Shown: positions 51,727-63,532 of the stretch, one piece after another | Position numbering within the stretch: the stretch's first letter is position 1 | Layout of the letters: each line of letters begins with the position of its first letter | From: Planctomycetota bacterium | Lineage (GTDB): Bacteria > Planctomycetota > UBA1135 > UBA2386 | Reading direction: 5' to 3' | NCBI GenBank assembly: GCA_947444055.1 | Contig: CANEYR010000002.1 | Span: 62,001-126,000, forward strand | DNA length: 64,000 nucleotides | Position numbers and translations under genes: made by a program | The notes under the pieces: model-generated | The model's database searches: none | The model's input: the letters and a program-made list of their open reading frames with translations, nothing else | Told to the model about the DNA's origin: nothing

Positions 51727-54700
51727 ATGCCGACTCCTGCCTTGAGCCTCTTCGTCGCCTGGCTGCCCCTTGCCTTGGGGGCGGCGGTTACCGGAATCAC
51801 CGCTGCGATCGCGCAGCAACCAGTGCCCGACCTGACGCAGGGAGGCACGATCGACAAGCCCTGGCGTCATCACGGCACCTGCTGGCTGCTGACGACGAAG
51901 GACGGCGCCGACCTGCCCGATGACGCGGTGGTCGAGAACTTCCCGGTGCTGGTGCGTCTGCAGCGCGGCCTCTTCGACTTCGCGCAGGCCAAGCCGCACG
52001 GTGAGGATCTGCGGTGCACGGACGCTGCTGGCGCGACCCTGCCGCATGAGATCGAGCACTGGGACGCCGATCTCGGCACGGCGAGCGTGTGGGTGTTGGT
52101 GCCGCGCCTCGTCGGCATGGCGCGACAGCCGCTGCATCTGCATTGGGGCAACAGCGAAGCCGCCGCCACGTCGAACGGCCGCGCGGTGTTTGGCGCGCAC
52201 AACGGCTATTGCAGCGTGCTGCACCTCGGCGCGGAACTCGGCGATGCCGTCGGCACCGTGCAAGCGCAGAACCAGGGCACCACCACCGTGCGCGGCATGA
52301 TCGGCGACGCGCGCCACTTGAGCGGCGACAGTGGCATCTTCGGCGGCGATGGCATCACGACGTTCCCGCAGGGGGCCAATGCGAGCAGCACACAGGCATG
52401 GTTTCGCGCCGAGCGCACCAACACGACGGTGCTGGCATGGGGGCAAGAACAGCGGCCGGGCAAGGTGATGATGAACCTGCTGAGCCCACCGCACGTCGCG
52501 ATCCAGTGTTACTTCGCCGACGTCGAAGGCAAGAGCCCGCTGGCGCTGCAGCAGTGGACGCATGTCGTGCACACGTACGAACGCGACGATTCGCGCGTCT
52601 ACGTCAACGGTGTGCTTGACGGCGCCTCGACGCCGCGGCTCGACCTTCCCAAGGCCGTACGCTTTGACCTCGGTGGCTGGCATGGCCACGGCTTTCGCGG
52701 CGATCTCGATGAAGTGCGCATCAGCAACGTCGCTCGTTCCGCCGCGTGGATTCGCCTTGAGTACGAGAACCAGAAGCCGCTGCAGACCTTGGTTGGCTCG
52801 CTGGTCGCGGCCGGTGACGAGTGCTCGACGTCGGTGCCAGTGCTGTTGCTGCGCGAAGGCGAAGTGGCGACGGTGACGGCGAAGGCCGGTGGGGCGCAGA
52901 AGGTCAGTTGGCGGCTGGTGCGCGATGGCGCTGAGACCACGATTGCCGTCGACCAACTCACGTGCGACCTCGCGGCTGGACGCGTCGCCGGCGACCAGGC
53001 GATGGCGCTGCGCTTCGTCGCGGTCTACCCGGACGAGACGCGCACGCTCGATGTGCCGGTGACGATCCGCGAACACGTGCCGGACCCCGAGGTCACGTTC
53101 ACGGCACCGCCACGTTGGGATGGACGGCAACCGCTCACCTTGGCACCGGTCATCACCAATCTCGCGGCGTTGCAGCAGCGGTCGGCAGCGACCCTTCGGT
53201 ATTCGTGGCGTCTGGAAGGGGTCGCGGTCGTGCAGCACAGCGAGCAGGATCGGCTCGTGCTCACGCGCGCGATGGCGAGTGGTTCGCTGGCGATCACGGT
53301 GACGGTCGACAATGGTGGTGGGCCGGTGTCGCGCGCTGTCGTGATCCAGGTGACGGAACCTGCGCACGATGCGTGGGTACAGCAGCCATGGGGCGACGAC
53401 GAGCGGCCCGAGGACCATCAGTTCTTCGCGCGGGACGATCGCGGCGTCGGCACGCTCGTTTGCCGCGGCACCTTGCCGGTGGCCGCTAAGACGGTGCTGC
53501 TGCGCGTGTTTGCGGATGGCAAGCCGTTCGCTGAACGGCAGGCGCCACTGGCCGCCGATCGCCGCTACGACCTCGCGGTCCTTCTCAAGCCAGGCCTCGT
53601 GCAGTACCGCGCCGAACTGGTCAGCAAGACCGGCGACCAAGAGGGGATCGTGTTCACCGCTGACGACTTGGTCTGCGGCGATGCGTTCTTGATCGACGGC
53701 CAATCCAACGCCGAGGCTACCGATGTCGGCGAACAGAACCCGCCGCTGCAGAGCGAGTGGGTGCGCACCTTCGGCTTCGCCGGCGGCGATCCGCAGGCGG
53801 CGCGCACGCGCAAATGGGGCAACGCCGTTGTTCGCGCTCGCGATGGTGAGTTGCAGGTTGGCTATTGGGCGATGCTGCTTGGCCAGCAACTCGTCGCGTC
53901 GCAGCGCGTGCCGGTCTGCATGCTCAATGGTGCCGTGGGTGGCTCACGCCTCGACCAGCACCAGCGGTCGGTGGCCGACCCCGAAGACGTGCGCACGATC
54001 TATGGTCGCCTCTTGTGGCGTGCGCGCGCCGCGAAGTTGACGCACGGCATTCGCGCCGTGCTGTGGCATCAAGGCGAGAACGACCAGGGCGCCGACGGTC
54101 CGAGCGGGCGTTTTGGCTGGGAGACGTATCGCGACGACTTCGTGGCGATGGCGGCGGGGTGGCAGCGCGACTACCCGAACGTGCAGCATCGCTGCGTCTT
54201 CCAGATCTGGCCGCATGCGTGTTCGATGGGCCGCGACGGGTCCGACGACATGCTGCGGGAGGTGCAGCGCTCGCTGTCGCGTTCGTTCTCGCACCTGACC
54301 GTGATGTCGACGCTCGGCATCGAGCCACCGGGCGGTTGCCATTACCCGCTCGCGGGGTGGGCGCAGTTTCCTCGCTTGCTCGGGCCGCTGCTTGAACGCC
54401 ATGTCTACGACGTCGCCACGGACCGCTCGATCACGGCTCCCGACTTGCTGCATGCCAAGTATCTGACGAAGACGCGCGACCACGTCGTGCTCACGTTCGA
54501 CCAGCCAGTGGTCTGGGACAACCAGCTCGCGGCCGACTTCTTCCTTGGGGATGAACGGGGGCAGGTGGTGGAGGCCACGGTGACGGGCAACACGCTCGGG
54601 CTGCGCTTGCGGGCGCCTTCGACGGCCCAGCACATCACCTACTTGCGCAGTCGCCACTGGCAACCTGGCCGCGTGTTGCGCGGCGCGAACGGGATTGCGG

Positions 54701-54744
54701 CGCTGACGTTCTGCCACGTCGCCATCGCGGAGCCTGCCCAATGA
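51727..54744 (+). CDS. secreted sialate O-acetylesterase-like protein with DUF2341 and LamG-like domains
   Basis: A 1005-residue exported protein (signal near MPTPALSLFVAWLPLALGA). The first domain (about 40-170) resembles DUF2341 (FPVLVRLQRGLFDFAQAK), followed by a LamG/concanavalin-like domain (about 175-350, ending WHGHGFRGDLDEVRISNVARS). Ig-like regions come next (360-560), and then an SGNH-type esterase of the sialate O-acetylesterase family with GQSN (658-661) and WHQGEND (about 780-786). The protein probably removes acetyl groups from surface or host-like glycans. ATG 51727 is used because a signal peptide starts there; ATG 51691 is possible. Its end overlaps the next gene by 4 bp (ATGA). 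Confidence 0.82.
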   Translation: MPTPALSLFVAWLPLALGAAVTGITAAIAQQPVPDLTQGGTIDKPWRHHGTCWLLTTKDGADLPDDAVVENFPVLVRLQRGLFDFAQAKPHGEDLRCTDAAGATLPHEIEHWDADLGTASVWVLVPRLVGMARQPLHLHWGNSEAAATSNGRAVFGAHNGYCSVLHLGAELGDAVGTVQAQNQGTTTVRGMIGDARHLSGDSGIFGGDGITTFPQGANASSTQAWFRAERTNTTVLAWGQEQRPGKVMMNLLSPPHVAIQCYFADVEGKSPLALQQWTHVVHTYERDDSRVYVNGVLDGASTPRLDLPKAVRFDLGGWHGHGFRGDLDEVRISNVARSAAWIRLEYENQKPLQTLVGSLVAAGDECSTSVPVLLLREGEVATVTAKAGGAQKVSWRLVRDGAETTIAVDQLTCDLAAGRVAGDQAMALRFVAVYPDETRTLDVPVTIREHVPDPEVTFTAPPRWDGRQPLTLAPVITNLAALQQRSAATLRYSWRLEGVAVVQHSEQDRLVLTRAMASGSLAITVTVDNGGGPVSRAVVIQVTEPAHDAWVQQPWGDDERPEDHQFFARDDRGVGTLVCRGTLPVAAKTVLLRVFADGKPFAERQAPLAADRRYDLAVLLKPGLVQYRAELVSKTGDQEGIVFTADDLVCGDAFLIDGQSNAEATDVGEQNPPLQSEWVRTFGFAGGDPQAARTRKWGNAVVRARDGELQVGYWAMLLGQQLVASQRVPVCMLNGAVGGSRLDQHQRSVADPEDVRTIYGRLLWRARAAKLTHGIRAVLWHQGENDQGADGPSGRFGWETYRDDFVAMAAGWQRDYPNVQHRCVFQIWPHACSMGRDGSDDMLREVQRSLSRSFSHLTVMSTLGIEPPGGCHYPLAGWAQFPRLLGPLLERHVYDVATDRSITAPDLLHAKYLTKTRDHVVLTFDQPVVWDNQLAADFFLGDERGQVVEATVTGNTLGLRLRAPSTAQHITYLRSRHWQPGRVLRGANGIAALTFCHVAIAEPAQ

Positions 54745-56483
54745 ACCTCGCCACGAGCTTCGGACTGATGTTGGCATCGTGCTCCCTCAGTGCGCAGGAA
54801 TTGCGCTGGCAACTGCCGCCGCGCGGCGCGGCTGTCTACGTGCGCAAGCTGACCGTCGAACAGACCTACGAGCCGAAGGACGTCTGGGTGCCCGGCGTGT
54901 GGGCTGGCGAGCCGCAGATGGCAGCCGTGTTGGCCAGTGAACTCGCCGACAACCGCCAACACGTCGACGAAGTGCCGTGTGATCCGCGCGAACTGCTGGC
55001 GAGCGTGGCGTTCGATCTGCGGCCGCTGCGCGGCGGCAAGGCGCGCGTGCCGTTTGAAGGGCGGGATCGTTTTCAGCCGGTGCGCGCCGATGTCGTGATG
55101 GGCGAACTCGCCGCTGACGGCGGGCAGTCGATCGAGATCACCATTGAGTTGGATGCGAAGGCGGCGCGCACGCTGGCGAACCCCAACCTGGCCACCATGC
55201 GGGGCCGCTGGCGCGGCAGTCGAACGATCGACAGCAAGAAGGGTTTGGTGACGCGTCTCGCCGGCAGTGCGGAGTTCACGGTTGACTACCCAGCGTTCGT
55301 GGAAGGTCAGGAGAATCGGCCCAAGCGCCAGCAGCGCATCCGCATCACCGACCTGTGGACGCTCGACGCCGTGCTGGTGCCGGACGACGCGGAGTTTCGT
55401 CGTCGCGTGACGAAGGCGATCCACAGCTCGGTCGCCAAGCTGCAGAAGGATCTGACCACTCGGTTCGAGCAACCGTTCGTGCCGGGCGGGGATCCGTTCC
55501 ACGACCATCAACCCGGGGAACTGGCGCTGGTGTTGCTGGCGGTGGTGCGCGGCGGCGAGGACGCGCGCGATCCGATCGTGCAGCGTGGCTACACCGAACT
55601 GCGCAAGCTGGTGATCCAAGGCACCTACGAACTTGGCGTTGCCATCCTCGCGATGGAAGCGCTCTACACGCCGCTAACCGAGTGGGCTGGATTGCGCGAG
55701 GGGCGGTTGCAGGCGCCGATGCCGCGCACGCTCGCCGCTGAGGACTTCGCGATTGTGCAAGGTTGGGCGAAGGAACTGCTCGACAACATCGATACGACGA
55801 CGGATCCCGCCTACCTGCGGCGTTGGCACTACGGCCCGTCGGTGTCGTGGGACAACAGTACGACCCAGTACGCCTTGCTCGGCTTGTACGGCGCCGCGTT
55901 GTGCGGGGTCGAGATCAGCCCGACAGTTTGGACCTCGGCGATGAACCACTGGTTGCAGTGTGCGCAGCGCCAAGGTTCGCCGGATTGGTTGCGGATCGCT
56001 TCCCATCAGGATGTGCAGAAGGGCTCGCGCACGCGAGCCAGCGGCAACAAGGTGCAGCCGACCGGTTGGAGTTATCACGAGGGAGAAGTCACCGGTTCGA
56101 TGACGACCGCCGGCATCGCCGCATTGACGCTCTGTTGCTCGGCTCTGCGCATCCAGAAGAAAGGCAGCGCGAAGGTGTTCGCCGAAGCCGACGCGGCGGT
56201 GCGTGGCGGGTTCTTGTGGCTGCAACAGAACTTCAGTGTGCGCCACAACCCGGGCCCGCGCGGCGAGTGGGACAATTGGCAGCTTTACTACCTCTACGGG
56301 CTCGAACGGGCGTGCGAACTCAACCAGGTGGCGCTGCTTGGCGAACACGATTGGTACTTCGAAGGGGCCGTGCGCTTGCTCAGCACGCAGCGCGACGATG
56401 GCGGTTGGGGTGGGTGGGTCGACACGGCCTTCGGCTTGCTGTTCCTGAAGAAGGCGGCGCTGCCGGTGGTGACGGGGCGCTGA
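54741..56483 (+). CDS. secreted protein with a terpenoid cyclase/prenyltransferase-like toroid
   Basis: A 580-residue exported protein (signal MNLATSFGLMLASCSLSAQ). The first 230 residues are beta-rich without a family match. From about 250 to 575 there is an alpha/alpha toroid like squalene cyclases and protein prenyltransferases: WDNSTTQYALLGLYGAALCG, GSMTTAGIAALTLC, GGFLWLQQNF and STQRDDGGWGGWVDTAFGLLFL are QW-type repeats. No DxDD cyclase motif is seen, so it may be non-enzymatic, like many planctomycete toroid proteins. It is translationally coupled to the esterase-like gene (ATGA), suggesting one secreted pathway. Confidence 0.75.
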   Translation: MNLATSFGLMLASCSLSAQELRWQLPPRGAAVYVRKLTVEQTYEPKDVWVPGVWAGEPQMAAVLASELADNRQHVDEVPCDPRELLASVAFDLRPLRGGKARVPFEGRDRFQPVRADVVMGELAADGGQSIEITIELDAKAARTLANPNLATMRGRWRGSRTIDSKKGLVTRLAGSAEFTVDYPAFVEGQENRPKRQQRIRITDLWTLDAVLVPDDAEFRRRVTKAIHSSVAKLQKDLTTRFEQPFVPGGDPFHDHQPGELALVLLAVVRGGEDARDPIVQRGYTELRKLVIQGTYELGVAILAMEALYTPLTEWAGLREGRLQAPMPRTLAAEDFAIVQGWAKELLDNIDTTTDPAYLRRWHYGPSVSWDNSTTQYALLGLYGAALCGVEISPTVWTSAMNHWLQCAQRQGSPDWLRIASHQDVQKGSRTRASGNKVQPTGWSYHEGEVTGSMTTAGIAALTLCCSALRIQKKGSAKVFAEADAAVRGGFLWLQQNFSVRHNPGPRGEWDNWQLYYLYGLERACELNQVALLGEHDWYFEGAVRLLSTQRDDGGWGGWVDTAFGLLFLKKAALPVVTGR

Positions 56484-56509
56484 CGCGGCGTCTGCTAGGC
56501 AGTTGTTGG

Positions 56510-57580
56510 TCAGCGCGTCCGACGCCACAGATCGCCGGGCAGTCGTGTGATGGCGCCCTTCTGCTCGAGCCCGAACAGGCTCTTCAAGAACGTCGTTCGA
56601 TCGAGCCCCGTTTCGCGCGCCAACAAGTCCGTCGGCCGCGGGCCGTTAGCCAGCACAGCGAGCAAGCGTTCCTCCTCTGCACACGCAGCGAGTTGGTGGG
56701 CGGCGGCGGCACCTAATTCGACTTGCAGGCCCAACGACTGCAACAGTCCTTCGGTGCTCTCGATCAGCTGCGCGCCTTCGGTGATGAGGCGGTGGCAGCC
56801 TTGGCTGCGTTCGCTCGTCCATGGCCCCGGCACGGCGAACACATCGGTGTCGCAGTCGCTCGCAAAGCGTGCGGTGTGCAAGGCGCCCGACGTCAGGCTC
56901 GCTTCGACGACGACGATGGCGGTGGCGCCCATCGCGAGAATGCGATTGCGGCGGACGAAGTGGCCGCGGCGCGCGCGGTAGCCGGGCGGCAGTTCGCTGA
57001 CTAGGCAGCCGCCTTGGTCGACGATGCGGTTGGCGAGCGCGTTGTGTTCGGGTGGGTAGATCGCATCGAGACCACCGGCGAGCACGGCGACCGTCGGCAC
57101 CTTGGCGTCGACGCAGGCCGTGTGCGCGATGCCGTCGATGCCACGCGCGAGGCCGCTCCACAGGCAGGTGCCAGCGCGCGCCAGCGCCGCTGCAAGCAGG
57201 GTCGCCGCTTCGGTGCCGTAGGGCGTGGGGGTGCGACTGCCGACGAACGCGGCCGCCGGGGCACACTGCAGGGCTTCGACCTCGCCGCGCACGAACAACA
57301 CCAACGGGCGCGTCGGTGCGTTCGCCAAGCGCGGCGGCCAGCGCTCGTCGCTTGGCACCAACACCGTGAGCCCGGCGCGTTCGGCCCGCGCCCGCATCTG
57401 GGCCGCCTGCCCCGCGAGATCGCTTTCACGCAGCCGCGCCGCCACCCGCGGCGGTACCTCCGGCGGCTCGGGTGGGGCCGCGAGCCACGCCGCTGGATCG
57501 ACATCGGGTTGCAGAACGGCGGCGACCGGCGCTTCCCCAAAGCCCTCGGCGATCGCCAACATCAAGTGAAGATCGTGCAC
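56510..57580 (-). CDS. dprA: DNA-processing protein DprA
   Basis: A 356-residue DprA. The Rossmann core is clear: VGSRTPTPYGTEAA, SGLARGIDGIAH, AGGLDAIYPPEH, GHFVRRNRILAMGATAIVVVEA and FAVPGPW follow in order. The C-terminal winged helix (about 300-356, LLARETGLDRTTFLKSLFGL) is of the DprA_WH type. DprA loads RecA on incoming single strands during natural transformation. The start is probably GTG 57580; ATG 57562 is close. It comes after the clpC terminator on the same strand, and its promoter should lie in the 154-bp gap. Confidence 0.93.
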   Translation of the reverse strand: MHDLHLMLAIAEGFGEAPVAAVLQPDVDPAAWLAAPPEPPEVPPRVAARLRESDLAGQAAQMRARAERAGLTVLVPSDERWPPRLANAPTRPLVLFVRGEVEALQCAPAAAFVGSRTPTPYGTEAATLLAAALARAGTCLWSGLARGIDGIAHTACVDAKVPTVAVLAGGLDAIYPPEHNALANRIVDQGGCLVSELPPGYRARRGHFVRRNRILAMGATAIVVVEASLTSGALHTARFASDCDTDVFAVPGPWTSERSQGCHRLITEGAQLIESTEGLLQSLGLQVELGAAAAHQLAACAEEERLLAVLANGPRPTDLLARETGLDRTTFLKSLFGLEQKGAITRLPGDLWRRTR

Positions 57581-57660
57581 ACCCCTATTGGGGCCACGAA
57601 CGCGCCAACGGTTACAGGAATCGGGGCGAGGGCGGCGTCGTGCACTCGCCAGCGCAGCGT

Positions 57661-57708
57661 CGCCTAGAAAAACAAACTGGCGGCCGTGCCAAGGGCACAG
57701 CCGCCAGT
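57661..57708 (-). terminator. intrinsic terminator of clpC
   Basis: The arms at 57676-57690 (ACTGGCGGCCGTGCC) and 57694-57708 (GGCACAGCCGCCAGT) form a 15-bp stem with one mismatch and a 3-nt loop. On the minus strand the hairpin is followed by GTTTGTTTTTC, a good T-run. It lies just after the clpC stop and separates the clpC operon from dprA. Confidence 0.85.
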
Positions 57709-57734
57709 CCTTGCTTCGACGACGTGTCGAGCGA

Positions 57735-60314
<2,580 letters not shown>

Positions 60315-60363
60315 GCGCGATGAATCCTCGGTGAGCCTTGCTGTACCGGTCCTTAGATCGGAT

Positions 60364-60400
60364 GCCAGGGGTATAGGATTAACCTCACTTCGAGATCCAG
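60364..60400 (-). promoter_or_regulatory. possible promoter upstream of clpC
   Basis: In the 171-bp gap between mcsB and clpC the minus strand shows TATACC (complement of 60370-60375) within TTAATCCTATACC, an AT-rich island in a GC-rich context. The -35 region is not convincing. No CtsR-like tandem heptad or CIRCE repeat is seen. Offered only as a candidate. Confidence 0.25.
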
Positions 60401-60485
60401 CGCCGGATGCGACTCCTTAGGGAATTCCTCGCCGAGGCCGCGGCTCGCGCATCGCGCGATGCCAACGAACCTCGAACCGGGTCGG

Positions 60486-61556
60486 TCAGGGGGTGCAGCC
60501 GAGCACGTCGCGCAGCACCTGCGCGCGCCGTTGATCGCGTTCTTCGGGCTTCAGCAGTTCGCGCGTGTGTCGTTGCAGGTGACCGGGTTGCGACAGCAGC
60601 AGGGCGCGGTTGACGGCCGCAAGTTCGAAACCATCGAGCAGTTCGGTGGCGAGGCCGAAGCGAATGGCCGACAGGCAGCCGAGCGCTTCCTCACTGGTGA
60701 GGATCTGCGCCCGTTCGAGGGTGCCGAGCGCCCGGTGCACGCGGTCGAGGGTGCGAACGCGGGCCGAACCGCGTAGCAGGGCGCCGCGCACTTCGCGTTC
60801 CCACTGGGTGATGCGGCCGACGGCGAGCAGCACGTCGTTCTGGATCTGCATCTCGTCGCGGCCGAGCGTGACCTGGTTGCTGACCTGGTAGAAGTCGCCC
60901 AGCGCGCGGCTGCCTTCGCCGTAGAGGCCGCGCACGGCGAGGTGGATCTTCTGGGCGGTGTTGGTTGCCTTGTCGATTTCCTCGGACCAGACGAGGCCGG
61001 GCAGGTGCAGCATGACCGACAGGCGCAGGCCGGTGCCGGTGTTGGTGGGGCAGGACGTCAGGAAGCCGAACTCTTCCGACCAAGCCATCGGCAGTCGTTG
61101 GATCAGCGCGTCGTCGAGGCGTTCGGCGCGGCGCCAGGCGGCCTCGGGCTGCAGGCCGGGAGCGAACACCTGCAGGCGCAGGTGGTCCTCTTCGTTGATC
61201 ATGATCGCGACACTTTCCTCGGTGTCGACGGCGACCCCGCTCGGTCGCTTGCTCGCCGCCAGTTCGCGGCTGATCAGGTGCCGCTCAACCAGCACTGTGC
61301 GTTCAAGTTCGTCGATGGGTTCGAGGTCGACGATGGACAGTGGCTCTGGCAGCCCACCTTGGCGCAGCCGGGCGACCACGAACTCGTACAACTGCCGCGA
61401 CTCCGCGTCGGCGAGGCAGGGTGCGAACGGGTAGCCCTGCAGGTTGCGCGCCAGGCGCACGCGCGTGCAGATCGCGATGTCGGACTCGGGGCCGTTGCCC
61501 TGCAGCCACGTGCCAGGCTGGAAGTCCGGAGGCTTGTCGCCGCGTCGTTTGCTCAC
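60486..61556 (-). CDS. mcsB: protein-arginine kinase McsB
   Basis: A 356-residue phosphagen-kinase-fold protein. It has CTRVRLARNLQGYPF (30-44), NEEDHLRLQV (121-130), LTSCPTNTGTGLR (166-178, with the active-site Cys169) and GEGSRALGDFYQVSNQ. The RDxxRA phospho-arginine pocket motif of McsB reads RDQRRA (340-345) near the end, so this is McsB rather than a creatine or arginine kinase. It phosphorylates arginine residues on proteins, marking them for ClpCP. The start is GTG 61556; a 14-bp repeat fills the gap to mcsA. Length equals Bacillus McsB (about 363). Confidence 0.93.
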   Translation of the reverse strand: MSKRRGDKPPDFQPGTWLQGNGPESDIAICTRVRLARNLQGYPFAPCLADAESRQLYEFVVARLRQGGLPEPLSIVDLEPIDELERTVLVERHLISRELAASKRPSGVAVDTEESVAIMINEEDHLRLQVFAPGLQPEAAWRRAERLDDALIQRLPMAWSEEFGFLTSCPTNTGTGLRLSVMLHLPGLVWSEEIDKATNTAQKIHLAVRGLYGEGSRALGDFYQVSNQVTLGRDEMQIQNDVLLAVGRITQWEREVRGALLRGSARVRTLDRVHRALGTLERAQILTSEEALGCLSAIRFGLATELLDGFELAAVNRALLLSQPGHLQRHTRELLKPEERDQRRAQVLRDVLGCTP

Positions 61557-61572
61557 GTGGTGGGGGTGGGGA

Positions 61573-61600
61573 GCTGTGGTGAGGAGGCTGTGGTGAGGAG
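61573..61600. repeat. 14-bp tandem repeat in the mcsA-mcsB gap
   Basis: GCTGTGGTGAGGAG occurs twice in direct succession (61573-61586 and 61587-61600). It fills most of the 49-bp intergenic region and lies within the leader of mcsB. Confidence 0.9.
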
Positions 61601-61605
61601 ACCGG

Positions 61606-62118
61606 CTAGGTGGTTTGGCCGCGTTCGAGTCGGCGGAGTTCGTCGCGCAGGCGGGCGGCCTCTTCGTAGCGTTCGCCCCGGACCGCGTCCTCCAGTCGTT
61701 TGCGCACGTCGGTGAGGGTGCGTTCGTCCGGCGCCGCAGGGGCGGTGCTCATGACGCCGGGCAGGCGGCCGGTGTGTGCCTGCGACTCGTGAATGCGCTG
61801 CAGCAGCGGCATCAGTTCGGTGCGGAACGTCTCGTAGCAGCGCGGGCAACCGAGGCGTCCTTTGGTGCGGAAGTCGGCTGGCGCTAGGCCGCAGCCTGGG
61901 CAGGCTTCGGTGCGCGGCGCGCGCGCGCGACTGGTCTTCAACCCGCCGAGCAGGTCTTCGAGCATCTCGGGGGAGAACTTCGGCGGCTTGGGCGTGCCGA
62001 TGCCAAGCTGCTCCGCACACGCTTGGCAGATGTGTTGCGAGCCGGTGACGGCGCCCTCACTGAGGTCCATGATGACGATCGTCGCAATCGCCTTCTGGCA
62101 CGCGGTGCAGTACTGCAT
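61606..62118 (-). CDS. mcsA: McsA, activator of the arginine kinase
   Basis: A 170-residue protein with eight... in fact four CxxC pairs are not all seen: Cys4/Cys7, Cys31/Cys34, Cys73/Cys76 and Cys91/Cys94 are present, giving two zinc sites as in McsA. The C-terminal UVR motif (about 135-168, KRLEDAVRGERYEEAARLRDEL) matches UvrB/UvrC and ClpC. McsA binds and stimulates McsB. The start is ATG 62118, 13 bp after murD. Together with mcsB and clpC it forms the pArg quality-control cassette, but the repressor CtsR that starts the Bacillus operon is missing. Confidence 0.9.
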   Translation of the reverse strand: MQYCTACQKAIATIVIMDLSEGAVTGSQHICQACAEQLGIGTPKPPKFSPEMLEDLLGGLKTSRARAPRTEACPGCGLAPADFRTKGRLGCPRCYETFRTELMPLLQRIHESQAHTGRLPGVMSTAPAAPDERTLTDVRKRLEDAVRGERYEEAARLRDELRRLERGQTT

Positions 62119-62131
62119 CGAGGCGGCGAGC

Positions 62132-63532
62132 TTAGCGAGTGGCCTCGCCCTGCGCACGGCCTTCGGCGAGCAGGGCATGGAACTCCAGGGCGCGGGCGCG
62201 GAAGTTTGGGTACTGGTCGAACGACGCGAACGCCGGGCTCCACAAGATCGCATCCCCTGGGCGCGCGGCAGCAACGGCCTGCTGTAGCGCTTCGCGCAGC
62301 GTCACCGAAACCGTCGTCGGCGCCGTCGTGCCAAGCGCTTGCAGGGCGGCGGCCAGCGGCGTGGCGGCGGTCCCAAAGATGTGCGCCGAGGCGATGTGGG
62401 GAGCGAGCGCGGCGGCAACGGTCGCGTAGTCGCCATCCTTGCTCTTGCCGCCACCGAGCCAATGCACGCGACCGAGCAGGGTCTGCAAGGCCGAGCGCGT
62501 CGATTCGATTTCGGTCGAGACGCCGTTGTCGTAGATGCGCACGCCGTTCTTCGTCGCGATCAGCTGCAGGCGGAACGGCAGCGGCGCGGCATTCGCCATC
62601 GCGAGGCCAATGCCGTGGGCGGTGCCGCCGACCATGTGTGCCGCCAAACTCGCGGCCATGACGTTCTCGACTTGGAAGGCGCCGAGCAAGCGCAGGGCGT
62701 CGGCATGCACGATGCGCTGGCCTGGGCTCGCATCCAGGCGCAGCGCCACGAAGCCGCCGATCAGGCCAGCGCTGCGCGGGGCTGGCGTGGTGGCGGCGTA
62801 GCGCAGGCGCAGCGCGGCGTTGGTGGCGTAGTCGCTGGCCACCGGATCGTCGGCGGCATGGATGACGAACGCGGTCGCCGCCGCCGCCAGCCGCGACTTG
62901 GCCTGATGGTAGGCCTGCAAGGTGCCGTGGCGATCGACGTGGTCTTTCAGCACGCGGGTGAAGACGGCGCCATGCACGCGGCGATGCGCCGCCAGGCGAT
63001 CGAGCTGGAAGCTCGAGATCTCCAGCACCGCAATCTGGTCGGCCCGCCAGTGCGCGTCGTCGGCGAGCAAGCTGTGCCCGATGTTGCCGCCGAGCAGCGC
63101 GTCGACGCCGCTTTGCACGAGGGCTTTGTGCAGCAAGGTCGAGGTCGTCGACTTGCCGTTGGTGCCGGTGATCGCGATCACACGACCGGGGTAGGCCGCC
63201 AGAAACAGGTCGACTTCCTGCGTCACTTCGATGCCGCGCGCCCTGGCCGCGAGCAGCAGCGGATGGTGGTCGGGCACCGCCGGGTTGGCGACGAAGCGTT
63301 CGACATCCGTCAGCAGCGCTTCGTCTTCGCGCCCCAGCTGCCAATCGAGGCCTGGCAGATCCGCGAGCGAATGGCGGATCTCCTGCAAGTCATCGCCTGC
63401 ACTCTTGTCGGCGATGCGCACGGGAAAACCTCGGCGGGCCAGGTAGCGCACGGCTTCGCGGCCGCCGCCAAAGCGGCCGAGTCCATGCACCAGCACGCGG
63501 CCGCGCGCGGTTGAATCGCCAACCGGAGTCAT
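62132..63532 (-). CDS. murD: UDP-N-acetylmuramoyl-L-alanine:D-glutamate ligase MurD
   Basis: A 466-residue Mur ligase. An N-terminal Rossmann domain (VLVHGLGRFGGGREAVRYLA) is followed by the ATP loop ITGTNGKST (121-129), GNIGHSLLADDA and LEISSFQLDRL as in MurD. Then come ADDPVASDYA, HVDRHGTLQAYHQAKSRL (the central domain) and GGGKSKDGDYATVAAALA in the C-terminal part. It adds D-glutamate in peptidoglycan synthesis in the cytoplasm. The start ATG 63532 overlaps the PEGA-like lipoprotein stop by 4 bp. This is direct evidence for a peptidoglycan wall. Placement just before mcsA is unusual. Confidence 0.94.
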   Translation of the reverse strand: MTPVGDSTARGRVLVHGLGRFGGGREAVRYLARRGFPVRIADKSAGDDLQEIRHSLADLPGLDWQLGREDEALLTDVERFVANPAVPDHHPLLLAARARGIEVTQEVDLFLAAYPGRVIAITGTNGKSTTSTLLHKALVQSGVDALLGGNIGHSLLADDAHWRADQIAVLEISSFQLDRLAAHRRVHGAVFTRVLKDHVDRHGTLQAYHQAKSRLAAAATAFVIHAADDPVASDYATNAALRLRYAATTPAPRSAGLIGGFVALRLDASPGQRIVHADALRLLGAFQVENVMAASLAAHMVGGTAHGIGLAMANAAPLPFRLQLIATKNGVRIYDNGVSTEIESTRSALQTLLGRVHWLGGGKSKDGDYATVAAALAPHIASAHIFGTAATPLAAALQALGTTAPTTVSVTLREALQQAVAAARPGDAILWSPAFASFDQYPNFRARALEFHALLAEGRAQGEATR

